In this document: one piece after another, positions 17,346 through 25,487 of the stretch
Layout: the number at the start of each line of letters is the position of its first letter
Position numbering within the stretch: position 1 is the stretch's first letter
Origin: Paenibacillus hamazuiensis
GTDB taxonomy: Bacteria; Bacillota; Bacilli; Paenibacillales; NBRC-103111
DNA length: 64,000 bases
NCBI RefSeq assembly: GCF_023276405.1
Contig: NZ_JALRMO010000001.1
Coordinates: 5,084,001-5,148,000, forward strand
Direction: 5' to 3'
Translations under genes and position numbers: made by a program
Notes under the pieces: generated by a model
Seen by the model: only the letters and a program-made list of their open reading frames with translations
What the model was told of the DNA's origin: nothing
Databases searched by the model: none

Positions 17346-18167
17346 TTATTTTTTCGTGCCGTAGCCGAACGCTCCGTAGTACCCGCAGGTCGCCGCAGCC
17401 GAGCGGGCCGCCTGCAGAAGCGCCGCCTCCATATCGCGGTAATCGCCATATGACGTCAGGAAGCCGGCGATAAACGAATCCCCTGCTCCCATCGTATCGA
17501 TGACATCGACAGGCAGAGGCGTCTGCTCGAACACCTTTCCCGCTTCCGAGAAAATCGCAGGTTCCGCGCCGCGGGTGACGCCGACCACCTTGACCCCGAG
17601 ACGGTGCACTTCGCCGATCAGGGAACGGATGTCCGAGGGGGACATATCGCTGCCGGAGAAAAACGCATATGTCAGGTAGGGGCATACTTGCGCCAAATAT
17701 TCCTTCGTCCACTTCTTGGACGTTGAAAAATCAAACGAAACCGGCTTATGGGCGAGCTTCGGCAGCTCGTGCTCGATATCGCTGTTGACGCTTGTATGTA
17801 CGATATCGTATCCGTCGATATACTCGATATCGTCAGGGGTAAGCTGCAGCGTCAGCAGCGAAGACACCCGGATGCCGCGGTTCGTCCCTACAAATATGCG
17901 GTCTCCGTGCTCGTTCAAGGTTACGACCGCTTCTCCGTTCGGGCCGTACGCCCGGCGAATCCGGCTGATGTCTATGCCTTCGGCCAGCATACTTTCGATC
18001 ACATGCCTTGCGGCGGCGTCGTCGCCGACAATTCCCAAATAAGCACAAGCTTCTGCGCCGCTCCTCCTGCTTCCTACGGCCACATTCAGCGCATTGCCGC
18101 CCGGATACATAAGGCCCTGATCCTGATAGTAATCCACCACGTTGTCGCCAATTCCAATAAGCTTCAT
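17346..18167 (-). CDS. frlD: Fructosamine kinase FrlD (PfkB family)
   Basis: ATP-dependent kinase for fructosamines, 273 aa. KLIGIGDNVVDYYQDQGLMYPGGNALNVAV at the N-terminus (split here only by family landmarks GDNVVD and GGNALNVAV) is the FrlD form. GEAVVTLNEHGDRIF, DFSTSKKW and the catalytic DTMGAGDSFIAGF follow. It is monocistronic: own promoter on one side, terminator on the other. ATG chosen with GGGGAG upstream. Compared with the other kinase of the locus it looks closer to Bacillus FrlD, so the two may handle different sugar-amino acids. Confidence 0.88.
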   Translation of the reverse strand: MKLIGIGDNVVDYYQDQGLMYPGGNALNVAVGSRRSGAEACAYLGIVGDDAAARHVIESMLAEGIDISRIRRAYGPNGEAVVTLNEHGDRIFVGTNRGIRVSSLLTLQLTPDDIEYIDGYDIVHTSVNSDIEHELPKLAHKPVSFDFSTSKKWTKEYLAQVCPYLTYAFFSGSDMSPSDIRSLIGEVHRLGVKVVGVTRGAEPAIFSEAGKVFEQTPLPVDVIDTMGAGDSFIAGFLTSYGDYRDMEAALLQAARSAAATCGYYGAFGYGTKK

Positions 18168-18220
18168 TTTCCGTTCTCCCCGTAGTTGATTATGATATCA
18201 CTCATCAAGTTGTTATCTAT

Positions 18221-18262
18221 TGTTATATTATGTTATATATCATCGATATCAGCTGCAGTCAA
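18221..18262 (-). promoter_or_regulatory. Promoter and operator of frlD
   Basis: On the minus strand TTGACT (18257-18262), 17 bp, TATATA (18234-18239). The 24-bp block 18221-18244 repeats the operator found in front of the other kinase, 54 bp from the frlD start. Confidence 0.75.
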
Positions 18263-18403
18263 GCAAAAATTCCTCTGAAGCGGTAGGCAAGGTTTGGCGT
18301 TTTGTATCGGATATGATCGGCAAACAGACATAAACCCGCCCTGTCGTAGAGCGGGTTCTGCTTATTGCCGCGGGCTGCCTGTTCGGCCAAAGCCTGCTTT
18401 TTT

Positions 18404-19144
18404 TTATTTATGACCGCTTTTGTCGGTATCGATCGTAAAGATGACCTTGCTCGTCAGCGTCACCGAATTGGACAGATGAATCGGCCGTCCCGCTTCGTCA
18501 TAGCTGCGTTTTTCAATGGCGAACAGCGGGGTTCCCCGGTCGCAGTGAAAAATGCCGGCTTCATATTCCGAGGCGAAAATAACCTCCAGCGTTTTTAAGG
18601 AACGCGTCAGCTTGACGTTGTACTTTTTTTTCAAAATGTCGTAGGTCGACGGCGACTCTCCGATATGCTTCTCGAGATCGGGCAAATGTCTAAGCGGATA
18701 ATGCGACGTCTCGATAAAAAGCGGCTCGTTGTCGATGTACAAAATCCGGTGCAGCTTGAGCAGCGGATCTCCCTCGGGCAGCTCGAACGTTTCGGCCAGC
18801 CGTTCGTCGGCCGGAATGATCGCGGTCGATAATATTTGCGAGCTCGGCTTTTTGCCCGATTCCACCGTCAGCTCGCTGAACCCTCCGACAGAAATCAGCT
18901 CGCGCTTGACCTTCGTCTCCTTCACGAACGTCCCTTTGCCCTGCTGGCGGTGGAGAACGCCCTCCTCGACCAGATCGGAAATCGCCCTTCGCGCGGTGAT
19001 CCGGCTTACTCCGTACGTTTCGCACAGCTCGGATTCCGGCGGCAGCTGCTGGCCCGCTTTATATGTCCCCCGATTGATATCTTCCTGGATGATTTGTTTC
19101 AGTTGAAAATATAGCGGCTTTTCGCTCGCGTTGTTCAGCTTCAT
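18404..19144 (-). CDS. frlR: GntR/HutC-family regulator, FrlR-like
   Basis: Predicted ligand-responsive repressor of 246 aa. N-terminal winged helix residues ~8-75 (PLYFQLKQIIQEDINRG, LPPESELCETYGVSRITARR, EGVLHRQQGKGTFV) and a C-terminal UTRA effector domain (LLKLHRILYIDNEPLFIETS... to SNSVTLTSKVIFTI). It lies upstream of frlD in the same direction, as frlR does in known loci, and is the best candidate to bind the TGTTATA sites at the three promoters. Effector probably a fructosamine 6-phosphate (inference). Divergent from the exported protein gene to the right. Confidence 0.85.
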   Translation of the reverse strand: MKLNNASEKPLYFQLKQIIQEDINRGTYKAGQQLPPESELCETYGVSRITARRAISDLVEEGVLHRQQGKGTFVKETKVKRELISVGGFSELTVESGKKPSSQILSTAIIPADERLAETFELPEGDPLLKLHRILYIDNEPLFIETSHYPLRHLPDLEKHIGESPSTYDILKKKYNVKLTRSLKTLEVIFASEYEAGIFHCDRGTPLFAIEKRSYDEAGRPIHLSNSVTLTSKVIFTIDTDKSGHK

Positions 19145-19325
19145 TGGAAAGCTCCTGTTCTATGGATTTAAAGCTGTAAGAAAAAACCTATTCATAAAAT
19201 ATATCATAAGTCGTATTATGTCAAATAGACGAATTGATTATATTCCTTTGTGCAACATTCACGGCGTCAGTGCGTCTAATCTTAAGGTAAGATGACTACA
19301 ACAAAGAGAAAAGGAGACTTCCGGC

Positions 19326-20825
19326 ATGAAAAAATCTTTACTGGCCGCAGCGCTGGCGGTTCCCATGCTGCTTCTCAGCGCCGTCCCCGGCTTCGCCGCA
19401 GCGCCGAAACAGGCGGAGGTGTCGCTGCCGGCTTTTCCCGTTTTTCTGAACGGTACCCCGGTCGATAATACTCACAGCATTTTTCCACTGCTCGTTTATA
19501 AAGACATTACTTATTTTCCGATGACCTGGGATTACGCACGGGGGCTCGGACTTACCACCTCCTGGGATTCGCAGGGGGGGCTCGGTATTGAGAAACGCGT
19601 TCGCTCCGAGGTTTTGACGCAATCGCTGAAGCCGGATGCCAATGCAGTGTCCGGTGAAACCGCGGTGCTGCCCGAATTTCCCATCCGGGTGAACGGCAAG
19701 ACGATCGACAATGCGGCGGAGCCGTATCCGCTGCTGCTGTTCCGCAACATCACCTATTTTCCGATGACGTGGCGGTTTACGCATGACGAATTCGGCTGGA
19801 ATACATCCTGGGATAACGTGAACGGGTTTCGCATCGATACGCCGTCACAGTCGGACGGCACGCTGCCGGCCGCCCAAAGCGACGACTTCAATTTGAATGC
19901 CGGCGGGCAAGTGGCGGTTTCCGGCGACTGGATGTACTACAATCCGAACAACAGCTATTTTGAGTCCGGCTACCTGTACAAAATAAAGCTGGACGGAAGC
20001 GGCAAACAAAAGCTGGCGGACGACAATGCCCGCTCGATCAATGTGGTCGGCGATTGGGTGTATTACACGGCGATGGACAAAGGAAAAAACATTCATCAAG
20101 GCATCTTCAAAGTGCGCACGGACGGAACCGAACGGACGAAAATTTCCGATGCCCCGGCGGGGAAGATTACAGTGGAAGGAGATTGGATCTATTACGTAGA
20201 CCAGGTATTAACCGGACGGACGGAGAATGCCGTCGGTTATTACAAGACGCTCGGCATCAAAAAGATCAAAACCGACGGAACCGGCGAAACGTCCCTGTTC
20301 CAGGGAACGGCAAGCAACCCTTCCGGCAGCGTTGTCGAGGATTCCATCCACGTCCTCGAGGACTGGATCTATTTCGTGCAGCCGGGCGATGGGAAGAATC
20401 CCCCCGCATTTTACAAAATCCGCAAAGACGGAACACAGCTGACTCCGCTTCCCGACGTGAATTTCAATAATTTCATGGTCGCGGACGGCTGGATTTATTA
20501 CGTCGACAACAACGAATTATTCAAAATGAGTCTCGAAGGCTCGTCCGCTATCTCAGTTAAGAAGTTTGACAAGTATGTCAATTCGCTCATCTACCATGAC
20601 GGCTGGATTTACTACGTCAAAGGATCGTTCGGCTTCATGGGATCGGCCGACATTGAGAAAATCCGCATCGACGGCAGCGAGCAGACGAAGGTCGTCGGAG
20701 GCGTGCGCGCGTCCAGCCTGTACTTTGCAGGCGGCAAGCTCTATTTTGCCGGCAGCTGGGAGGGGAGCAATCCGCTTTACGAAGTGACCGCAGACGGCCA
20801 ACCCAAGCTGCTGAAAGAGGAGTAG
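19326..20825 (+). CDS. Exported protein: stalk-type repeats plus DUF5050 propeller
   Basis: Secreted protein of 499 aa of unknown function. Signal peptide MKKSLLAAALAVPMLLLS..FAAAP. Two repeats at ~33-92 and ~112-172, both with FPVFLNGTPVDN / FPIRVNGKTIDN, LLVYKDITYFPMTWDY / LLLFRNITYFPMTWRF and TSWD, resemble the copper-amine-oxidase N-terminal (stalk) domain. Residues ~185-495 repeat units such as LYKIKLDGSGKQKL, DWVYYTA, GIFKVRTDGTERTKI and GWIYYV, the DUF5050 beta-propeller. ATG with AAAGGAG. No neighbour explains it. Confidence 0.82.
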   Translation: MKKSLLAAALAVPMLLLSAVPGFAAAPKQAEVSLPAFPVFLNGTPVDNTHSIFPLLVYKDITYFPMTWDYARGLGLTTSWDSQGGLGIEKRVRSEVLTQSLKPDANAVSGETAVLPEFPIRVNGKTIDNAAEPYPLLLFRNITYFPMTWRFTHDEFGWNTSWDNVNGFRIDTPSQSDGTLPAAQSDDFNLNAGGQVAVSGDWMYYNPNNSYFESGYLYKIKLDGSGKQKLADDNARSINVVGDWVYYTAMDKGKNIHQGIFKVRTDGTERTKISDAPAGKITVEGDWIYYVDQVLTGRTENAVGYYKTLGIKKIKTDGTGETSLFQGTASNPSGSVVEDSIHVLEDWIYFVQPGDGKNPPAFYKIRKDGTQLTPLPDVNFNNFMVADGWIYYVDNNELFKMSLEGSSAISVKKFDKYVNSLIYHDGWIYYVKGSFGFMGSADIEKIRIDGSEQTKVVGGVRASSLYFAGGKLYFAGSWEGSNPLYEVTADGQPKLLKEE

Positions 20826-20854
20826 GTAGACGGAGCCGGATCCCGGTAAAAAAA

Positions 20855-20901
20855 CTGCCCCGCATGACGGCACTTAGCGTGGCGTTAGTCATGCGGGGCA
20901 G
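20855..20901 (-). terminator. Perfect 14-bp hairpin with a minus-strand T tract
   Basis: CTGCCCCGCATGAC pairs with GTCATGCGGGGCAG. The T run (TTTTTTT) follows the stem on the minus strand, not the plus strand, so it best ends transcription arriving from the right, although it may also help end the exported-protein mRNA. Confidence 0.7.
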
Positions 20902-21018
20902 CAATCTCTCCATCAACCCCGATAAATTCCACTTTTTACAGGCCTTCACCCTACCTCTGTTCGTTCGTCGGTCAATGACCGTGATCCCGGTGACTCATAG
21001 AAACCGTTTTATTTGGAA

Positions 21019-21035
21019 ATATATATATATATATA
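21019..21035. repeat. AT dinucleotide run
   Basis: About eight AT units about 30 bp upstream of the low-GC DUF3189-type gene; may act as an UP-like or low-stability segment. Confidence 0.6.
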
Positions 21036-21064
21036 GCCAATAACGCGGGGGGGAAGCATGATCG

Positions 21065-21571
21065 ATGATATTTATTTATAACGATTTCGGAGGCACACAT
21101 ACTACAGTGCTCGCCGCCGCATATCACCTAAAAAAATTAGACGAAACACGCGAGCCTACAAAGCAAGAAATTTTGTCCGCACACAATTTTAATAAGCTCG
21201 TGTATAAAGATAGAGGGAAATTGTATTTTCACGGAGTGGATGAGGAAGGAAATAAAGTTTATACAATGGGCAGAGGGCGATCGAAAATACTTATCCCCGG
21301 TATTTACAATTTAATTGATACGCTTCAAAAGCAAAACGCATTAAATGAAAAAATCATATTATCGAACACCTCTCCGACGGTGCCTTTTCCGATGACGTGC
21401 GGAGGGATGCTTTCCCGTTGGTTGAAAATTGACTTTATCGGGGTGCCTTTATTGGTTTCCGGAGCAAAAATAGCTTACCAAGATATCGTCAACCTCGTCC
21501 ATCATACAAAAGACATTGCAAAAAGTTCCGCTTCCCCATTAATATTGCTTGAAAATGAACAATTTAAATAA
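21065..21571 (+). CDS. DUF3189-type protein
   Basis: Small cytosolic protein, 168 aa, function unknown. The N-terminus IFIYNDFGGTHTTVLAAAYHL and the later PMTCGGMLSRWLKIDFIGVPLL match the DUF3189 family as I recall it, with conserved GGTH. Base composition is clearly more AT-rich than flanking genes, with many AAA/ATT/TTA codons. Another ATG seven bases upstream opens a seven-codon reading frame that overlaps this start; GGGGGG precedes both. Recent acquisition is possible. Confidence 0.65.
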   Translation: MIFIYNDFGGTHTTVLAAAYHLKKLDETREPTKQEILSAHNFNKLVYKDRGKLYFHGVDEEGNKVYTMGRGRSKILIPGIYNLIDTLQKQNALNEKIILSNTSPTVPFPMTCGGMLSRWLKIDFIGVPLLVSGAKIAYQDIVNLVHHTKDIAKSSASPLILLENEQFK

Positions 21572-21671
21572 TTTTGCCTAACAGCAGCAGCCTTCGTTTG
21601 CGACTTACTTGCCATAAGTTGAAAAATCAGCCTGAGTACCACCTTCCACCCCCCGTCCCTCCAACCGCCCG

Positions 21672-22652
21672 TTACGATTTACGCGGCAGTAACCTCCCTC
21701 GCTTATAAAGACTCCCCATTCCTTCGATCTTCCTTTGGATCAGTTCAATCGCCTCCGCCGGCTCCACGATTTCGGCATCCTCCCCAAGGCCCCAAACGAT
21801 ATTTACAAAAAAAGGCAGGTTATCGGCAGGAACCTCGATGCTGGCCGTACCGCCGCCATCTTCCCGGAGCTCGAGGGAATCGCCGAACCAGCCGCTCGAC
21901 TCCAGGTTCCACACTCCGCCCGGGGTCAAACGGATGGTCAGCGTAGTTTTCTCCGCTTGCGCCCACTCGGGAGCATCCCACTCCTCCACCTTCCTCTGAT
22001 CCACCTCATCCAAACATTCGATCGACGGATTCAAGGCCGCCGAGCGAATCCGGTCCCCGCGAAACAACCGGTAAGCCTCGCGCTGAAAGCAGTAAGCCGG
22101 GCAATACCAGTATCCATGGGCCGCATACAGGCCGACCGGCTGAATGTCTCTGACCGTCACCCCATGGCTTGAGCTGTATTCGATCGTCACGACGCTGCGA
22201 ATCATGACAGCCTGCAGCAATGTCCTCAGGCTCGGCGAAGACATGGAACGGTGCGGGCTCCAGATCGCGACCTTGTTTTTCAACCGTTCGATCTGCTCTT
22301 TGATGTCGGCGGGCAAGTAATGGTAAAACTTGTGGAGCGCGGTGACGGCCCCTTCGTCGAACGGCAGAGACCCGAAATATTGCAAGGACTGGCAGGCAAA
22401 AAACATTGCGATCGCTTCGCTCTCCGAAAACGAAATGGGCGGGAGCATCCGCTCGTTCAGCAGCCGGTACCCTCCTCCCCTGCCCTGCACGGAGTAAATC
22501 GGTATCCCGAGCAGGCTCAGCTCCTCCAAATCGCGGGTGATCGTGCGCTTGGAAAGACCGAATTCTTCGGCCAGCTCGGGAACGGTAAACGATTTTTTGG
22601 CGTTGATCATCATGATCAATTGAATGAGCCGCTGCGATTTTAACAATGGCAT
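21672..22652 (-). CDS. WYL-domain transcriptional regulator (YafY/DeoR-type)
   Basis: 326 aa. N-terminal HTH_11 (RLIQLIMMINAKKSFTVPELA, EFGLSKRTITRDLEEL, GGGYRLL), then a WYL effector domain (TIEYSSSHGVTVRDIQPVGLYAAHGYWYCPAYC) with WYL reading WYC, and a C-terminal WCX region. Such proteins sense small ligands or nucleic acids. It is divergent from the peroxiredoxin-like gene 98 bp away, its likely target. No terminator is seen directly after its stop. Confidence 0.88.
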   Translation of the reverse strand: MPLLKSQRLIQLIMMINAKKSFTVPELAEEFGLSKRTITRDLEELSLLGIPIYSVQGRGGGYRLLNERMLPPISFSESEAIAMFFACQSLQYFGSLPFDEGAVTALHKFYHYLPADIKEQIERLKNKVAIWSPHRSMSSPSLRTLLQAVMIRSVVTIEYSSSHGVTVRDIQPVGLYAAHGYWYCPAYCFQREAYRLFRGDRIRSAALNPSIECLDEVDQRKVEEWDAPEWAQAEKTTLTIRLTPGGVWNLESSGWFGDSLELREDGGGTASIEVPADNLPFFVNIVWGLGEDAEIVEPAEAIELIQRKIEGMGSLYKRGRLLPRKS

Positions 22653-22750
22653 CCTTATCCTTTACATTGGTTTGGCCAAACAAGCCATGATCTGTCTTGT
22701 TTCCATGATACGTTATCTTCGTACGATAATAAACGGGAGGCCTGAGCAAT

Positions 22751-23395
22751 ATGAACGATTATTTAAACAAGCAGCTGGAGACCCGGGAAGAGGCGCTGCG
22801 CAGCGGCTCTCCGGCAGAGTATCAAATTCTTATGCAGTCGGTGGAATATTTCCGGCAGACGGGAATCGCCAGGGGGCTTAAGACCGGAGACCCGGCGCCC
22901 GCTTTCACGCTGACGGATGCGCTTGGCAGAACGGTCCGCTTAACGGAAGAGACGGCCAAGGGGCCGGTCGTTCTGACCTTTTACCGCGGCGGCTGGTGCC
23001 CGTTCTGCAACCTTCAGCTGCGCGCATACCAGGAATATTTGCCGCAGTTTGGGGAGCATGGAGCCTCGGTCATCGCCGTTTCGCCGCAAAGTCCGGACAA
23101 CAGCGTGAGCCAGCAGGAGAAAGAGCGGCTCCCTTTTATCGTTGCAAGCGATATGGAGGGCCGGGTAGCGGAGCGCTATCACGTACTGTATGAAGTCGAA
23201 GGTTCGCTCAGGAGCTTGTACGAGAAGTTCCAAATCGATTTGGCGAAATACAATGCATCGGAACGCTGGTTTTTGCCGGTATCGGCTACGTTTGTGATCG
23301 ACCGCGGCGCCGTCATCCGGTATGCTTACGTCGATCCGAACTTTATGCGGAGGCTCGAGCCCGAAGTTATTTTGCAGGTGCTGAGAACGCTATAA
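22751..23395 (+). CDS. Peroxiredoxin-like protein (AhpC/TSA family)
   Basis: Thioredoxin-fold protein of 214 aa. A helical N-terminus (~60 aa) precedes GDPAPAFTLTDALGRTV. The active-site strand FYRGGWCPFCNLQLRAYQEY has a CxxC pair as in the redoxin subgroup rather than the single Cys of AhpC. VIAVSPQSPDNS and VSATFVIDRGAVIRYAYVDPN complete the fold. Likely reduces peroxide or disulfide. GGGAGG lies 10 bp before ATG; a terminator follows. Confidence 0.87.
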   Translation: MNDYLNKQLETREEALRSGSPAEYQILMQSVEYFRQTGIARGLKTGDPAPAFTLTDALGRTVRLTEETAKGPVVLTFYRGGWCPFCNLQLRAYQEYLPQFGEHGASVIAVSPQSPDNSVSQQEKERLPFIVASDMEGRVAERYHVLYEVEGSLRSLYEKFQIDLAKYNASERWFLPVSATFVIDRGAVIRYAYVDPNFMRRLEPEVILQVLRTL

Positions 23396-23419
23396 CGGGC
23401 ACAACTTACGGGCAGCTTA

Positions 23420-23460
23420 AATCCGGATTTCCCCTTGCGGAAATCCGGATTATTTGTTTT
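23420..23460 (+). terminator. Terminator of the peroxiredoxin-like gene
   Basis: AATCCGGATTTCC pairs perfectly with GGAAATCCGGATT, followed by ATTTGTTTTT. Confidence 0.88.
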
Positions 23461-23795
23461 TATGCGCCGATGGAAGAGGCACTGCCGCCCGGGTAACCGG
23501 CACCGCAAGGCCCATGCTTTAGGTTAACGGGAGCTATAGCGGAACCCACGTTCGTTATATTCAGGCAAATGAGCACACCGAAAAAATAGAGGAACCCAGG
23601 TGCGCTAAATCGGTGTAAAATCGCCCCAAGCATCGGAAAAACATGCAAATAACGCACCCTAGCTAGTTCCTTTAATCTTGTCAAACCACGCGAAATGACC
23701 ATTTTAGCGTACTGCAGTTCCTCTATGACCCCGGTAGACATGCGAAGCAGGCTTGTTTGAGCTTAAATAGCCGCCCCACCCACACACGCAGGCAG
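23461..23795. repeat. Intergenic quadruplicate inverted-repeat element A
   Basis: No gene is supported here. Four related ~24-bp units are seen: TAGCGGAACCCACGTTCGTT (from 23537), TAGAGGAACCCAGGTGCGCT (from 23587), then on the opposite strand a unit at 23648-23675 (AAAGGAACTAGCTAGGGTGC) and one at 23703-23727 (TAGAGGAACTGCAGTACGCT). Start-to-start spacing is about 51, 61 and 55 bp. Two direct plus two inverted copies could fold into a long hairpin. This looks like a genome-dispersed Paenibacillus-type intergenic repeat (inference). Confidence 0.7.
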
Positions 23796-24809
23796 TCAAT
23801 CGAAGCGGATGACCACCTTGCCGAAGCGCGGCTGATCCTTGAAATAAGTTAGAGCGGATGCAGCCTCGTCAAAATGAAAGGCGCGGTCGATGACCGGCCT
23901 CAGCCGATGCTCGGAAATAAAGCGGTTCATCGCGGCAAAATGCTCGCGGCTGCCGACGGCGATGGACCACATGGAGTAAACGTTGGAAACAAGTGAGCCA
24001 AAATCTATCGCCTCCACCCGGTCGGCCAAGCCTCCGATCAGGCTGATTTGCCCCTCGAAAGCCGTCGACATGATCGACTGCTCCAGCGTACCGGCGCCGC
24101 CGACCTCGATGACGCGGTCGACACCGTGGCCGCCGGTCCGTTCGCGAACGGCGATATGCCAATCCGGCGCTGCCGTGTAATCGATCACCTCGTCGGCGCC
24201 CAACTCTTTAAGCCGCTGCGCTTTCTCGCCGCTGGAAGTGGTCGCAATCACGCGTGCGCCGAGAAGCTTGGCAAACTGCAGGGCGAAGAGCGAAACGCCG
24301 CCCGAACCGAGCGTGAGCACGGTGTCGCCGGCCCCCGTAGGCCGGCCGCAGGTGAGCGCGTTCCAGGCGGTGACGGCCGCACAGGGCAGCGCTGCCGCTT
24401 CCTCGAAGGAAAGATGGCCGGGGATGGGAAGAAGCGCCTCTTCGCTAAGCACGGCGTACTCCGTCAGCATCCCGTGCAGCGAGCCGCCGAGCTGCGCGGC
24501 GTTTTCCAGACTGAACGGCCCGCGGAGCCAGTTTGGGAAAATCGAGGCCATCACCCGGTCGCCCGGCTTCACCCGCGACGTCCCTTCCCCGACCCGGACC
24601 ACTTCTCCGGCTCCGTCCGAAACCGGAATAACATCCGGACGCACCGGCAGCGGGTAACGGCCTTGGAAAATAATCATCGTCTCTCGGTAATTGAGCGAGC
24701 ACGCGCGGACCCGGACCAGCGCTTCCCCTGGACCGGGAACCGGCATGTCATGCTCCTTCAGCTCCAGGCCGGCCAGGCCTTTGCCCATTTGGACATGATA
24801 GCTTTTCAA
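23796..24809 (-). CDS. Zinc-less MDR alcohol dehydrogenase / quinone oxidoreductase
   Basis: NAD(P)H-dependent oxidoreductase of the medium-chain family, 337 aa. GroES-like domain VPGPGEALVRVRACSLNYRE, then PVSDGAGEVVRVGEG, and Rossmann motif LTLGSGGVSLFALQFAKLLGA; VIEVGGAGTLEQS follows. Catalytic zinc cysteine is replaced by Asn (CSLNYRE), so zinc is probably absent. TTG start chosen since GGAGG lies seven bases before it. Divergent from a MarR gene; a terminator-like hairpin lies in its leader. Confidence 0.88.
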   Translation of the reverse strand: MKSYHVQMGKGLAGLELKEHDMPVPGPGEALVRVRACSLNYRETMIIFQGRYPLPVRPDVIPVSDGAGEVVRVGEGTSRVKPGDRVMASIFPNWLRGPFSLENAAQLGGSLHGMLTEYAVLSEEALLPIPGHLSFEEAAALPCAAVTAWNALTCGRPTGAGDTVLTLGSGGVSLFALQFAKLLGARVIATTSSGEKAQRLKELGADEVIDYTAAPDWHIAVRERTGGHGVDRVIEVGGAGTLEQSIMSTAFEGQISLIGGLADRVEAIDFGSLVSNVYSMWSIAVGSREHFAAMNRFISEHRLRPVIDRAFHFDEAASALTYFKDQPRFGKVVIRFD

Positions 24810-24839
24810 ACTTATTCCTCCATTCATGTATCGTAATCG

Positions 24840-24864
24840 AAAAAAAACGGCTGCCCGAGCAGCC
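24840..24864 (-). terminator. Terminator-like hairpin in the leader of the MDR gene
   Basis: On the minus strand GGCTGC-TCGG-GCAGCC then a run of eight Ts. It lies 31 bp upstream of the MDR start, so it would attenuate transcription entering the gene. Confidence 0.6.
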
Positions 24865-24927
24865 TTTACGGATTAATGTAGCACGCAAACAAGACATATC
24901 CTGACTTGTTTAAGCAATGAAGATCAT

Positions 24928-24969
24928 GTTATTGATAACGTTGACTAATCAACAATAGAGGATTATAAT
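24928..24969 (+). promoter_or_regulatory. Promoter and operators of the marR operon
   Basis: TTGACT (24941-24946), 17 bp, TATAAT (24964-24969). Two adjacent inverted repeats, GTTATTGATAAC and GTTGACTAATCAAC, cover the -35 box, the usual layout for autorepression by a MarR protein. Confidence 0.78.
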
Positions 24970-25016
24970 TTTCATATTCACTGAATTTCAGATTTCGATG
25001 AGATGAGGACATTTTG

Positions 25017-25487
25017 ATGAACGCGGAAAAGGAAAGCATCGCCAAATGGATATCCATCCTGCACCGGCAATTCCAAATTTATCTCAACCGGGAGCTAAAA
25101 GAATACGACATCAATTCGTCCGAATATATTTTTCTGGTCAATCTGTATGAGAAAGACGGGGTATCCCAGGAGAAGCTTTCCTCCAATCTGTTTATCAACA
25201 AAGCCGCTACGGCGCGCGCCATCGGGCGTTTGGAGAAGCTCGGCTACGTGCAAAGAACCCGCGATCCGCTGGACAGCCGGGCTAATTTGGTCACCTTGAC
25301 GGATAAGGGGCTGACGATCCGCGATTTTATCAAGACGAAGCTGGCTTACTGGTCTCAAACGATTTCGGCGGGCCTTACCCCGGAAGAAACGGACGATATG
25401 ATTAGAAAAATCAAACGGATGTCCGGCAACGCGCTGGTCGAAACGAATCGGATGGATGACGGAGAGAGGAAAGGAGATTTCACATGA
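25017..25487 (+). CDS. MarR-family transcriptional regulator
   Basis: 156-aa winged-helix regulator. HRQFQIYLNRELKEYDINSSEY, then VSQEKLSSNLFINKAATARAI (recognition helix), wing KLGYVQRTRDPLDSRANLVTLT with the DxRA signature, and a C-terminal dimerisation helix. An in-frame TTG one codon upstream is the alternative start. Overlaps the next gene by four bases. Divergent from the MDR gene, a common arrangement for control of both sides. Confidence 0.92.
   Translation: MNAEKESIAKWISILHRQFQIYLNRELKEYDINSSEYIFLVNLYEKDGVSQEKLSSNLFINKAATARAIGRLEKLGYVQRTRDPLDSRANLVTLTDKGLTIRDFIKTKLAYWSQTISAGLTPEETDDMIRKIKRMSGNALVETNRMDDGERKGDFT

Noticed and set aside
23535-23727. CRISPR array
   Set aside because: Units are in mixed orientation and variable, with only four copies and uneven spacing; no cas genes.
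23460-23741. 93-aa minus-strand frame in the peroxiredoxin-MDR gap
   Set aside because: It lies across the quadruplicate repeat, lacks a ribosome site and reads as noise.
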